Source: Flavobacteriaceae bacterium R38
GTDB lineage: Bacteria; Bacteroidota; Bacteroidia; Flavobacteriales; Flavobacteriaceae
Direction: 5' to 3'
NCBI GenBank assembly: GCA_009901575.1
Contig: WXYP01000003.1
Location: forward strand, 558,001-622,000
DNA: 64,000 nucleotides
Shown one piece after another: positions 9,249 to 15,165 of this stretch. The first letter of the stretch is position 1, and each line of letters begins with the position of its first letter. The translations under genes and the position numbers were made by a program. Below the pieces are notes generated by a model, which saw nothing but the letters and a program-made list of their open reading frames with translations, searched no databases and was not told the origin of the DNA.

Positions 9249-10358
9249 ATGAATGAGACTTCAAGCTCATTAACTAAATTAGCGCTTCAAAAGTTTAAAA
9301 AAAACTTTTGGGGCGTTTTTAGTTTTTATTTTATAGTAGTATGCGGCTTGTTAGCTGTTTTTGCGTATGCCCTGGCTCCGGACGAGTCTCAAAATGCAAA
9401 TCAAATGCATTTGTCTATTCATTCAAAACCACCTGGTTTTGAAGTAGAAATGTTGACGATTCCTTCCCGAAATGAGCAAGACCAAACTTTTTTTGACAAA
9501 CTTTTATTTGGAAAGAAAAATAATGATACAGAGATTCCGATAGCATCATATAAAATAGAAGAAGATCATCTGCTAATACAAGAATTTATGAATGATAATG
9601 TTCTTGGGATGGAGAAGAAAATTCCTCTATTTAATTTTTCGGAAAACTTACCGGCAAATGAAATTGTTGAAAAATACATAGTTTCAAAAAAGTTTCTTTT
9701 AGGAACAGACAAATACGGGAGGGACTTACTGAGCAGGATGCTTATCGGTGCCCGAATTTCTTTTTTTATAGGATTTATTGCAGTTTTTATCTCTTTGGTT
9801 ATAGGAATATCATTAGGAGCTATTGCCGGGTATTACGGAGGAAAAATAGATGCAATAATTATGTGGATTATTAATGTTACCTGGTCTATACCGACACTTT
9901 TATTGGTGATAGCTATAACTTTAACCTTAGGAAAAGGGTTTTGGCAGGTATTTATTGCAGTAGGACTCACAATGTGGGTAGAGGTTGCCCGTGTAGTGAG
10001 AGGACAAGTTATGGGAGTTAAAGAGATGCAATATGTAGTAGCAGCAAAAGCATTGGGTTTTGGAGATCTAAGAATTGTTTTTAAACATATATTGCCCAAT
10101 ATTATCGCTCCTATTATTGTAATTTCTGCTGCTAATTTTGCGTCTGCTATTTTAATTGAAAGCGGATTAAGCTTTTTAGGAATAGGGGCTCAACCTCCAA
10201 CCCCGAGTTGGGGAGGCATGGTTAAAGATCATTATAATTATATCGTTTTAGGAAAGCCTTACCTTGCGATTATCCCCGGGCTAGCCATTATGAGTTTGGT
10301 AATGGCGTTCATGTTAATGGGGAATGCCTTAAGAGATGCTTTAGATGTTAAATCTTAA
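9249..10358 (+). CDS. DppC/OppC-like ABC transporter permease
   Basis: 369 aa. One N-terminal helix (about 20-42) is followed by a ~110-residue periplasmic insert and then a BPD_transp_1 domain with five helices. The EAA loop reads VVAAKALGFGDLRIVFKHILPN. GTDKYGRDLLSR just before the domain is typical of DppC-type subunits. It lies 6 bp after prc with no partner permease, ATPase or binding protein beside it, so the rest of the importer must be elsewhere. Peptide or nickel uptake is the family role; the substrate is unknown. Confidence 0.9.
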   Translation: MNETSSSLTKLALQKFKKNFWGVFSFYFIVVCGLLAVFAYALAPDESQNANQMHLSIHSKPPGFEVEMLTIPSRNEQDQTFFDKLLFGKKNNDTEIPIASYKIEEDHLLIQEFMNDNVLGMEKKIPLFNFSENLPANEIVEKYIVSKKFLLGTDKYGRDLLSRMLIGARISFFIGFIAVFISLVIGISLGAIAGYYGGKIDAIIMWIINVTWSIPTLLLVIAITLTLGKGFWQVFIAVGLTMWVEVARVVRGQVMGVKEMQYVVAAKALGFGDLRIVFKHILPNIIAPIIVISAANFASAILIESGLSFLGIGAQPPTPSWGGMVKDHYNYIVLGKPYLAIIPGLAIMSLVMAFMLMGNALRDALDVKS

Positions 10359-10374
10359 AGTAATATTTAAAAAT

Positions 10375-10411
10375 AAACCCTCTCAACCGAATAGTTTTCT
10401 GTAGAGGGTTT
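10375..10411. terminator. Bidirectional terminator between the ABC permease and the peptide locus
   Basis: AAACCCTCT (10375-10383) pairs with AGAGGGTTT (10403-10411). Thymine-rich tracts lie on both sides: TTTGTATTAT on plus and TTTATTTTTAAA on minus. It lies 16 bp after the permease stop and 16 bp beyond the last peptide stop of the convergent cluster. Confidence 0.7.
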
Positions 10412-10426
10412 GTATTATAAATCACC

Positions 10427-10648
10427 TTACCCGACAGGAAATAAGCAAGTGCCTGATATACCATCTGTTTCACTAGTACTACAATATCCGGTACAATCCT
10501 CAGTAATACAATCAGTATCAGAAAAACAATTAATTATAGCAGACCCTATATTACAATTTATATTACCGTTGAATGCTCCCTTAATTTCGAGTTGCTCTTT
10601 TTTATTTAAAACTTTTACTCCGTTTATTTTTATAATTTCTTTCAACAT
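10427..10648 (-). CDS. Cys-rich precursor peptide A with GG-type leader (diverged)
   Basis: 73 aa. The leader MLKEIIKINGVKVLNKKEQ matches the family pattern seen in five neighbours (MLKxILKLxG...KKEQ), but the usual double glycine is replaced by KGAFNG. The core has six Cys (NINC, IINC, DTDC, TEDC, GYC, GTC) and is acidic. It starts 12 bp after the stop of peptide B with no repeated promoter element between them, so B and A form a two-gene unit. A ribosomally made, exported peptide is inferred from the leader. No core similarity to a characterised bacteriocin is recognised. Confidence 0.75.
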   Translation of the reverse strand: MLKEIIKINGVKVLNKKEQLEIKGAFNGNINCNIGSAIINCFSDTDCITEDCTGYCSTSETDGISGTCLFPVG

Positions 10649-10660
10649 AATCTTATAAAT

Positions 10661-10849
10661 TTAATTTGCACAGCAAATACATGCACCATGTGTTGGATGC
10701 GGATGAGTACCTGAAGGACATGTTGGTCCGGAGTTAAACTGTGGAGCAACACAAACTACATCTGAAGGTCCAAAACCGCCACTGATTTCATTTTGTTCTC
10801 TTTTACTTAATTCTTGTGTTTCTTTTAGATTTAAAATGCTTTTTAACAT
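10661..10849 (-). CDS. Cys-rich precursor peptide B with GG leader
   Basis: 62 aa from the ATG at 10849. This start is chosen because it aligns with the leader starts of the neighbours; the frame extends 13 codons upstream into the repeated promoter element. The leader MLKSILNLKETQELSKREQ ends in EISGG. The core has five Cys, with C-terminal GACICCAN and a HPHPTH segment that could bind metal. Its own promoter-like inverted repeat lies at 10893-10912, 44 bp upstream. First gene of the B-A pair. Confidence 0.78.
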   Translation of the reverse strand: MLKSILNLKETQELSKREQNEISGGFGPSDVVCVAPQFNSGPTCPSGTHPHPTHGACICCAN

Positions 10850-10884
10850 GATTAGAAGTATTTGATAATTAAAAATTACCTGAA

Positions 10885-10930
10885 ACATTTAGAGACACTC
10901 GGATTTGTGCCTTTTCTTTGCAAGAATATT
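10885..10930 (-). promoter_or_regulatory. Repeated promoter/operator element, copy 1 (before peptide B)
   Basis: The core inverted repeat is at 10893-10912 (AGACAC, 8-nt spacer, GTGCCT; one arm mismatch). On the coding strand it is followed by a TAAATGTT-like box and preceded by TTGCAAAG. The repeat lies 44 bp before the start codon, almost the same spacing as in the other four copies. Confidence 0.65.
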
Positions 10931-10939
10931 TTTAAAATA

Positions 10940-10971
10940 CAAGACCAGAGAAAATATTTTCTCTGGTCTTG
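10940..10971 (-). terminator. Perfect 32-bp hairpin terminator after peptide C
   Basis: CAAGACCAGAGAAAAT (10940-10955) is exactly palindromic with 10956-10971. It lies 9 bp after the stop of peptide C and is followed on the minus strand by TATTTTAAAAA. It separates the C unit from the B promoter element. Confidence 0.75.
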
Positions 10972-10980
10972 ATTATGAAA

Positions 10981-11157
10981 TTAATGTTGTAAACAAACTG
11001 AATTTGATGGAAGTGCACATAGTGGAAAACTCCATTCACCTCCACAATTTAGACATTCCTCTTCTGTTGTTGGAAATCTACCTCCACCATTAATTTTTAA
11101 CTGTTCTTTTTTGCTCAATTTTTGAGCCTTGTCTAACTTTAAAATATTTTTTAACAT
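10981..11157 (-). CDS. Small Cys-containing precursor peptide C with GG leader
   Basis: 58 aa (start ATG 11157, stop TAA 10981-10983). It begins MLKNILKLDKAQKLSKKEQ and the leader ends in KINGGG. The core is short and acidic with four Cys in ECLNCGGEW, PLCA and SVCLQH. The leader, the promoter element 44 bp upstream and the strong terminator downstream show it is a full member of the family even though it is very short. Function unknown; exported peptide inferred. Confidence 0.78.
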   Translation of the reverse strand: MLKNILKLDKAQKLSKKEQLKINGGGRFPTTEEECLNCGGEWSFPLCALPSNSVCLQH

Positions 11158-11189
11158 GATATAATTGTAAATGATTAGAAAATTGTCTT

Positions 11190-11221
11190 GAACATTATAA
11201 AGACACTCAAGACTTGTGTCA
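11190..11221 (-). promoter_or_regulatory. Repeated promoter/operator element, copy 2 (before peptide C)
   Basis: AGACAC (11201-11206) and GTGTC (11216-11220) are separated by 9 nt, one more than in the other copies. It lies 44 bp before the peptide C start. The flanking TTGAACATTATAA resembles the other copies, but the distal TGCAAGAAT part is missing here. Confidence 0.6.
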
Positions 11222-11234
11222 TTAATTAAATATC

Positions 11235-11429
11235 TTAGATCTCACATACAGAATCAAAACGCGGATCGAAACTCAAGCAAATCCCGAAACAACATCTTAA
11301 CCTTGGACTATCACAGTCGAGATCTGTGTCACAACCAAGTTCTCCGAAACCAATACCTCCGGTAATTAATGATTGCTCTTTTTTACTCAATTTTTGAGTT
11401 CCTTTTAATTTTATGATGTTATCTAACAT
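11235..11429 (-). CDS. Cys-rich precursor peptide D with GG leader
   Basis: 64 aa. The leader MLDNIIKLKGTQKLSKKEQ ends in LITGG. The core has six Cys in a knottin-like spacing (LGC, LDC, LRCC, GIC, SVC). The adjacent CC pair and six-Cys count suggest a disulfide-bonded fold, which is inference. It starts 18 bp after the stop of peptide E with no promoter element between, so E and D are a two-gene unit. No terminator is evident before the copy-2 element. Confidence 0.77.
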   Translation of the reverse strand: MLDNIIKLKGTQKLSKKEQSLITGGIGFGELGCDTDLDCDSPRLRCCFGICLSFDPRFDSVCEI

Positions 11430-11447
11430 AACAAATGAATGATTTAA

Positions 11448-11699
11448 TTAGGTTGAGAAAGGATCTGTACCATCTGGACATGTACTATCACAAGGAACGA
11501 TATCTACTATAAAGCCTGTTGGGCTAAATCCTGGAATTAAACAAAAGCATGTAGGCCCTCCTCCGTTTCCACCGCCGCTTCCTCCGCTTCCACCACCACC
11601 GTCAATAGGATCACATCCAAACCCACCTCCGGAGATTTTCTTTAATTCTTTTTTCTCTAGTTCTTTAACACCATTTAATTTTAAAATACTTTTTAACAT
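11448..11699 (-). CDS. Gly-rich, Cys-containing precursor peptide E with GG leader
   Basis: 83 aa from ATG 11699, chosen because it matches the leader starts of the neighbours; the frame runs 16 codons further up through the promoter element. The leader MLKSILKLNGVKELEKKEL ends in KISGGG. The core contains a flexible Gly/Ser tract (residues ~36-49) between GFGC and PTCFC, then VPCDSTC near the end: five Cys in all. The Gly-rich linker is unique in the set and resembles a spacer between two disulfide-bearing segments. First gene of the E-D pair. Confidence 0.76.
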   Translation of the reverse strand: MLKSILKLNGVKELEKKELKKISGGGFGCDPIDGGGGSGGSGGGNGGGPTCFCLIPGFSPTGFIVDIVPCDSTCPDGTDPFST

Positions 11700-11732
11700 G
11701 ATATATAATTTAATAGATTGAAAAATACCCTG

Positions 11733-11780
11733 ATCATTTAAAGACACTCAGGCTTATGTCTGTCTTGCAAGAATATTTTA
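11733..11780 (-). promoter_or_regulatory. Repeated promoter/operator element, copy 3 (before peptide E)
   Basis: The core at 11742-11761 has AGACAC and ATGTCT with an 8-nt spacer (one arm mismatch). It is flanked on the plus strand by TCATTTA and CTTGCAAGAATATTTTA. It lies 43 bp before the peptide E start codon. Confidence 0.65.
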
Positions 11781-11807
11781 TGATTTGACCGATGAAATAT
11801 TAAAAAG

Positions 11808-11841
11808 AAAAGGGTATAACTAATAAGTTTATAACCCTTTT
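11808..11841 (-). terminator. Hairpin terminator after peptide F
   Basis: AAAAGGG (11808-11814) pairs with CCCTTTT (11835-11841), with partial inner pairing of TATAA/TTAT. It lies 9 bp after the peptide F stop. The minus-strand T-run is provided by the stem's own TTTT followed by CTTTTTAATA. Confidence 0.6.
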
Positions 11842-11849
11842 CCTGATAA

Positions 11850-12041
11850 TTAATAGATATTACATTGTCCGTTGCTACCACACTCTCCAGGACAATCACA
11901 ATGTCCTCCAGAATAGCATCTGGCACCTCTAGGCCTTCCGGCACAACTTGAAGGACAACCAATTTTTCCTCCGTTAATTTCTCTTTGCTCGTCTTTTTTA
12001 ATGATATGAGCCCCATCCAGTTTTAAAATGTTTTTTAACAT
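11850..12041 (-). CDS. Cys-rich precursor peptide F with GG leader
   Basis: 63 aa from ATG 12041, which matches the neighbours' leader start; an upstream in-frame extension of 30 codons crosses the promoter element and is rejected. The leader begins MLKNILKLDGAHIIKKDEQ and ends in INGG. The core is basic, Gly-rich and has seven Cys (IGC, SSC, ARC, GHCDC, GEC, GQC) with three Arg. An odd Cys count suggests either one free thiol or a non-disulfide modification. Single-gene unit with its own element and terminator. Confidence 0.78.
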   Translation of the reverse strand: MLKNILKLDGAHIIKKDEQREINGGKIGCPSSCAGRPRGARCYSGGHCDCPGECGSNGQCNIY

Positions 12042-12073
12042 GATTTGTAATTTTTGATAGTTGTAATTCTCTG

Positions 12074-12115
12074 AGCATTTATAGACATTCAGAAATCTGT
12101 CTGTATTCTTATATA
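12074..12115 (-). promoter_or_regulatory. Repeated promoter/operator element, copy 4 (before peptide F)
   Basis: The core at 12083-12102 keeps five-base arms AGACA/TGTCT with a 10-nt spacer. The sixth arm pair is lost (T opposite C). It is 42 bp before the peptide F start and carries the GAGCATTTAT flank shared with the other copies. Confidence 0.6.
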
Positions 12116-12214
12116 ACCCAGGAATAGGCAAGAGTTATTTCTTCAGCTGGATTACATGCCGGGGGGAGTAAAATCAAAAAGAGGAATGAGAATTATATGT
12201 TTAAACAGCTACTG

Positions 12215-12242
12215 TCTAAGTATTTGAAGTCTTTTTTAACAT
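12215..12242 (-). pseudogene. Decayed precursor-peptide start (promoter retained, ORF lost)
   Basis: Directly below the copy-5 element, at the normal 42-bp spacing, the minus strand reads ATG and the leader-like codons MLKKTSNT, then a stop at 12216-12218. The first ~12 bases match the family starts; after that neither leader nor GG motif can be followed in any frame. This looks like a seventh cassette that has lost its coding part. It could also be an untranslated RNA driven by the element. Confidence 0.5.
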
Positions 12243-12271
12243 GGCAAATCAAAATTTAAGTTATTTTTGCC

Positions 12272-12320
12272 CTGAACATTTAGAGACACTCAGGTTTGTG
12301 TCTATTTTGCAAGAATGTTT
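12272..12320 (-). promoter_or_regulatory. Repeated promoter/operator element, copy 5 (best copy)
   Basis: AGACACTCAGGTTTGTGTCT at 12284-12303 has perfect 6-bp arms. The plus-strand flanks are TGAACATTTAG and ATTTTGCAAGAATGTTTTATAG. On the coding strand the order is TTGCAAAA, inverted repeat, then CTAAATGTTC, where the last could be a -7 box. It lies just below the terminator of the fusion-protein gene and drives only the decayed start. Confidence 0.65.
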
Positions 12321-12324
12321 TATA

Positions 12325-12354
12325 GATGCCGGATCTCCAGTCCGGCATCTTTTT
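12325..12354. terminator. Strong GC-rich hairpin after the C39/VKOR/thioredoxin gene
   Basis: GATGCCGGA (12325-12333) pairs with TCCGGCATC (12341-12349) around a 7-nt loop, with TTTTT on the plus side and TATAAAA on the minus side. It sits 13 bp beyond the stop of the minus-strand fusion gene and insulates it from the peptide units. Confidence 0.75.
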
Positions 12355-12366
12355 CACTGAATAATT

Positions 12367-13968
12367 TTAAGCTTCTATAGCTACAGATTTCCCTTCATTT
12401 TCATTTGCTGAAAGTGAAGATTCGGCAATAAGGTCATCTATAAAATAAACAAGGTCTTTTATATCGTATTCCCTGGGAAACAATTTTGTATTAATTATAG
12501 TAGCAGGAGTATAATTGATATTATTCACTCTGCACCAATTGCTTTGTTCTTCGAGGTTTTTAATGAAATCGTTGCCTTGGCTTATCCCGTACTTTTTTTG
12601 CCAACCCGCAATATTACGATCTGTAAACCAATCTTTAAAAGCTGAAAATGAAGCTTTTTTATCTTCACGATAATGTTTTTCTAAAAGTTTATGTGCAATT
12701 TGAGTTCCTTGATTATCAGTATCTTTATAATTAATATTAAGTGCAAATGTGATATGAAAATGATCTCCATGAGTATCCAATAATTTTGCATAAGTTTCAA
12801 AAGAAGCTTTGCAAAATCCGCATAAAGGATTAGTAACTGCAATGATTTTTAAGTTTGCGTTAGGATTCCCATAGTCTAAAGTAAGATCAGGCTGATAAAT
12901 ATTATTTTCCTGTACTGATTCCTGATTGTTGATTGTCAATTTGAAAAGGTTGAAGTTTCGTTTAAACTTCATAAAATCTATTTGTGATGATTTTAATTCG
13001 TTATTTGTTTTTAAGACAGGTTTAATTTTTGTCCATGTAAATAAAATGGAACTAAAAATAAAAAGATAATAAACAGTTTCCTGTACAGGAAATGTAAAAG
13101 TTTCAAAATTGATTGTTGTCAATACAAACTGAACCATAGTTATCCCTGCTATGGCTAGACACAATAAACACCATTTTTTAAGTACTCTCCATTGATAAAA
13201 GATAGAATAAGCGAGTACCGGGACAGATATTGCTCCTAAAATAAAAAATAAGGGATTGTTATAGCCTATAAAAATCAGAAAGAGTAATGTAGAAATGGAA
13301 TATGTAACTACAATATCGCTTAAAGATATAAAATTGAAGATTTTAGCTCCACTGGATTTAATAACATCTGCACAACTTGTATTGGAATATTTTGTGCAAA
13401 ATTTTGCTACAGAAGCAGAATTAAAGCCTAAATCTTCTTTGGCTATGAGAAAACTAACATAACCTATAGCTATGGCAGCGACATAATATAATAATGGGAT
13501 GATTTGAAAATTATTAAAAGCAAAGAGAGAAACAGCCAGAATAGCTAATATTGAAACTGCTACCGGGTTAGATATTTTAGATACTTTTTTACCAGAACTT
13601 TTTTCTTGAGGCTCAATTGCTATAATTGTTGGATCCCATCTATCTACAAAATCTGTTTTATTGAGCTTCTCGGTTTTATTAGAATCGTCCAGAAGACCAA
13701 TTTTTGAACCTGAAGTATTTTGAGTACTTAGAACGAGTTGTTTTCCTTTTTCGGTTTCTACAAGAGTCAGGAAATTTTTAGGTAATTTATCCAGGTATTC
13801 TTTAGGAATGGTAGCGGCTACATTTTCTATTTCAAAATAATCTAATGTGTCTGTTATAGATTTGAGAGATGGATAATCAGGGTGAGCTAATAATTGTAAT
13901 TTTAAATCTTGAGCATCAATATTTAAATAATTGGAGCTAATTAGGTATTTTAATAATAATTTATCCAT
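12367..13968 (-). CDS. C39-peptidase-like / VKOR / thioredoxin-like fusion protein
   Basis: 533 aa. Residues ~5-118 resemble the C39 domain that recognises GG leaders (HPDYPSLKSITDTLDYF), but no Cys occurs there, so it cannot cut as a cysteine peptidase. Four to five helices (about 133-315) form a VKOR domain with the loop pair C191/C199 and redox motif CLLC at 267-270. Residues ~355-515 form a DsbA/thioredoxin-like domain with CGFC at 383-386, the cis-Pro in YTPA and an extra C479. VKOR with a thioredoxin partner makes disulfides using quinones. Directly upstream of six Cys-rich GG-leader peptides, it is best read as their oxidative-folding enzyme. No ABC exporter is beside it. Confidence 0.85.
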   Translation of the reverse strand: MDKLLLKYLISSNYLNIDAQDLKLQLLAHPDYPSLKSITDTLDYFEIENVAATIPKEYLDKLPKNFLTLVETEKGKQLVLSTQNTSGSKIGLLDDSNKTEKLNKTDFVDRWDPTIIAIEPQEKSSGKKVSKISNPVAVSILAILAVSLFAFNNFQIIPLLYYVAAIAIGYVSFLIAKEDLGFNSASVAKFCTKYSNTSCADVIKSSGAKIFNFISLSDIVVTYSISTLLFLIFIGYNNPLFFILGAISVPVLAYSIFYQWRVLKKWCLLCLAIAGITMVQFVLTTINFETFTFPVQETVYYLFIFSSILFTWTKIKPVLKTNNELKSSQIDFMKFKRNFNLFKLTINNQESVQENNIYQPDLTLDYGNPNANLKIIAVTNPLCGFCKASFETYAKLLDTHGDHFHITFALNINYKDTDNQGTQIAHKLLEKHYREDKKASFSAFKDWFTDRNIAGWQKKYGISQGNDFIKNLEEQSNWCRVNNINYTPATIINTKLFPREYDIKDLVYFIDDLIAESSLSANENEGKSVAIEA

Positions 13969-14316
13969 CTCAAATAGAGTTTGTAAAAATGAATTCGTGT
14001 AGTATTTTATTTTACTCTAAGGTATTACTTATTTGTTAAAATACATACGAATTGAACTTTTGTTTTAGATTGAAAATCATTATAAATTTAAAAAAAGTAT
14101 AGATTAAGTGTTATAAATGCCGATAAAACGGACTTTATTTAACGTAAGCTTAACGGAAACTGTTAACTTTATATTTCAGAGAATTATATTACCATAAAAA
14201 ACATATGGTTTTTATGTAGGAAGAATGTAGATTTACCATATGCTGATAAATAAAGATCTTAGCATGAAAATGAGACTATTAGAAAGAGCTCGAAATCATG
14301 CATAATATTTAAGTCT
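13969..14316. other. 348-bp intergenic region with divergent promoters
   Basis: No ORF is supported here. It must hold the promoters of the fusion protein (minus) and the nuclease (plus). One inverted repeat is visible, CATAAAAA (14193-14200) with TTTTTATG (14209-14216) around ACATATGG, about 100 bp before the nuclease start. The peptide-family promoter element is absent, so the enzyme is probably regulated differently from the precursors. Confidence 0.5.
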
Positions 14317-15123
14317 GTGAAAAGAAAATCATTTTATACCGTATCAATAATAGTTCTTACCATAGGATTTTTTTTGATTGAAGAATACATGTTTTCAGAA
14401 CAACCTTCTTTAAGGAGTGAGGAACCTGAAAATACAACTGAAAAAACAAATACTTTTTATTTGCCCACATCTACAACCAATCAGGTAGTTCATCATAATT
14501 ATTATTCATTGTCTTATAATGAAGTTTATGAACAGGCAGAATGGGTGGCTTACGAATTAAAAAAAAGTGATATTTCCAGTATAAACCGTAAACGCCCTTA
14601 TTTTGAGGTAGATCCACTGGTAAAAACCAAATCTGCTCATTGGAGAAATTATAAAAATTCTGGATATGACAGGGGGCATTTTTGCCCTGCAGGTGATCGA
14701 AAATTTTCGATTGAAGCTTATAATCAAACTTTTTATACGAGCAATATTAGTCCGCAAAAACATTCTTTTAACAGTGGAGTTTGGAACAGGCTGGAACAGA
14801 TGGTTAGGAGATGGGCTAAAAGATACGATGGTGTTTTTGTGGTGACCGGAGGTGTTTTAAATAGCAATTTAAAAACCATTGGAGGAGAAGAAGTAGCTGT
14901 TCCTGATTATTTTTATAAAGTCATATTAGATAATAGAAAAGGAGATTACAAACTGATAGCTTTTCTTGTTCCACATAAAGAAACAAAAGAAGATTTGAGA
15001 AATTTTGTAGTGCCTGTTGATGAACTGGAGAAATTAACTGGAATAGATTTTTTTCCTGAATTACCGGACGCCATAGAAAACAAAGAAGAAGCTTCTAAAG
15101 GGATTAGGAACTGGAAATTTTAA
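14317..15123 (+). CDS. DNA/RNA non-specific endonuclease (DRGH type), membrane-anchored or secreted
   Basis: 268 aa from a GTG start; the ATG at 14298 hits a stop after four codons and no better start exists. An N-terminal hydrophobic segment (residues ~7-22) serves as signal or anchor. The NUC1-type catalytic motif YDRGHFCPAGDRK holds the catalytic His, and the metal-binding Asn lies in FYTSNISPQKHSFNSGVWNRLE. Such nucleases cut DNA and RNA outside the cytoplasm for nutrition or defence. Convergent with rodA. A link to the peptide locus is not shown. Confidence 0.9.
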   Translation: MKRKSFYTVSIIVLTIGFFLIEEYMFSEQPSLRSEEPENTTEKTNTFYLPTSTTNQVVHHNYYSLSYNEVYEQAEWVAYELKKSDISSINRKRPYFEVDPLVKTKSAHWRNYKNSGYDRGHFCPAGDRKFSIEAYNQTFYTSNISPQKHSFNSGVWNRLEQMVRRWAKRYDGVFVVTGGVLNSNLKTIGGEEVAVPDYFYKVILDNRKGDYKLIAFLVPHKETKEDLRNFVVPVDELEKLTGIDFFPELPDAIENKEEASKGIRNWKF

Positions 15124-15165
15124 CTCTTAATAAAAATACCATACGAGATAGCTTTATTGAATTAC

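Noticed and set aside
10410-10658. 82-aa plus-strand ORF antisense to peptide A
   Set aside because: It covers a GG-leader peptide on the other strand and has no recognisable feature.
11738-12016. 92-aa minus-strand ORF overlapping peptide F
   Set aside because: It runs through peptide F in another frame and lacks the family leader; F explains the region with leader, promoter element and terminator.
10885-12320. CRISPR array or integron attC array for the five repeats
   Set aside because: Spacing is irregular (200-540 bp), each copy stands before an ORF, no cas or integrase gene is present and the core lacks the attC GTT end.
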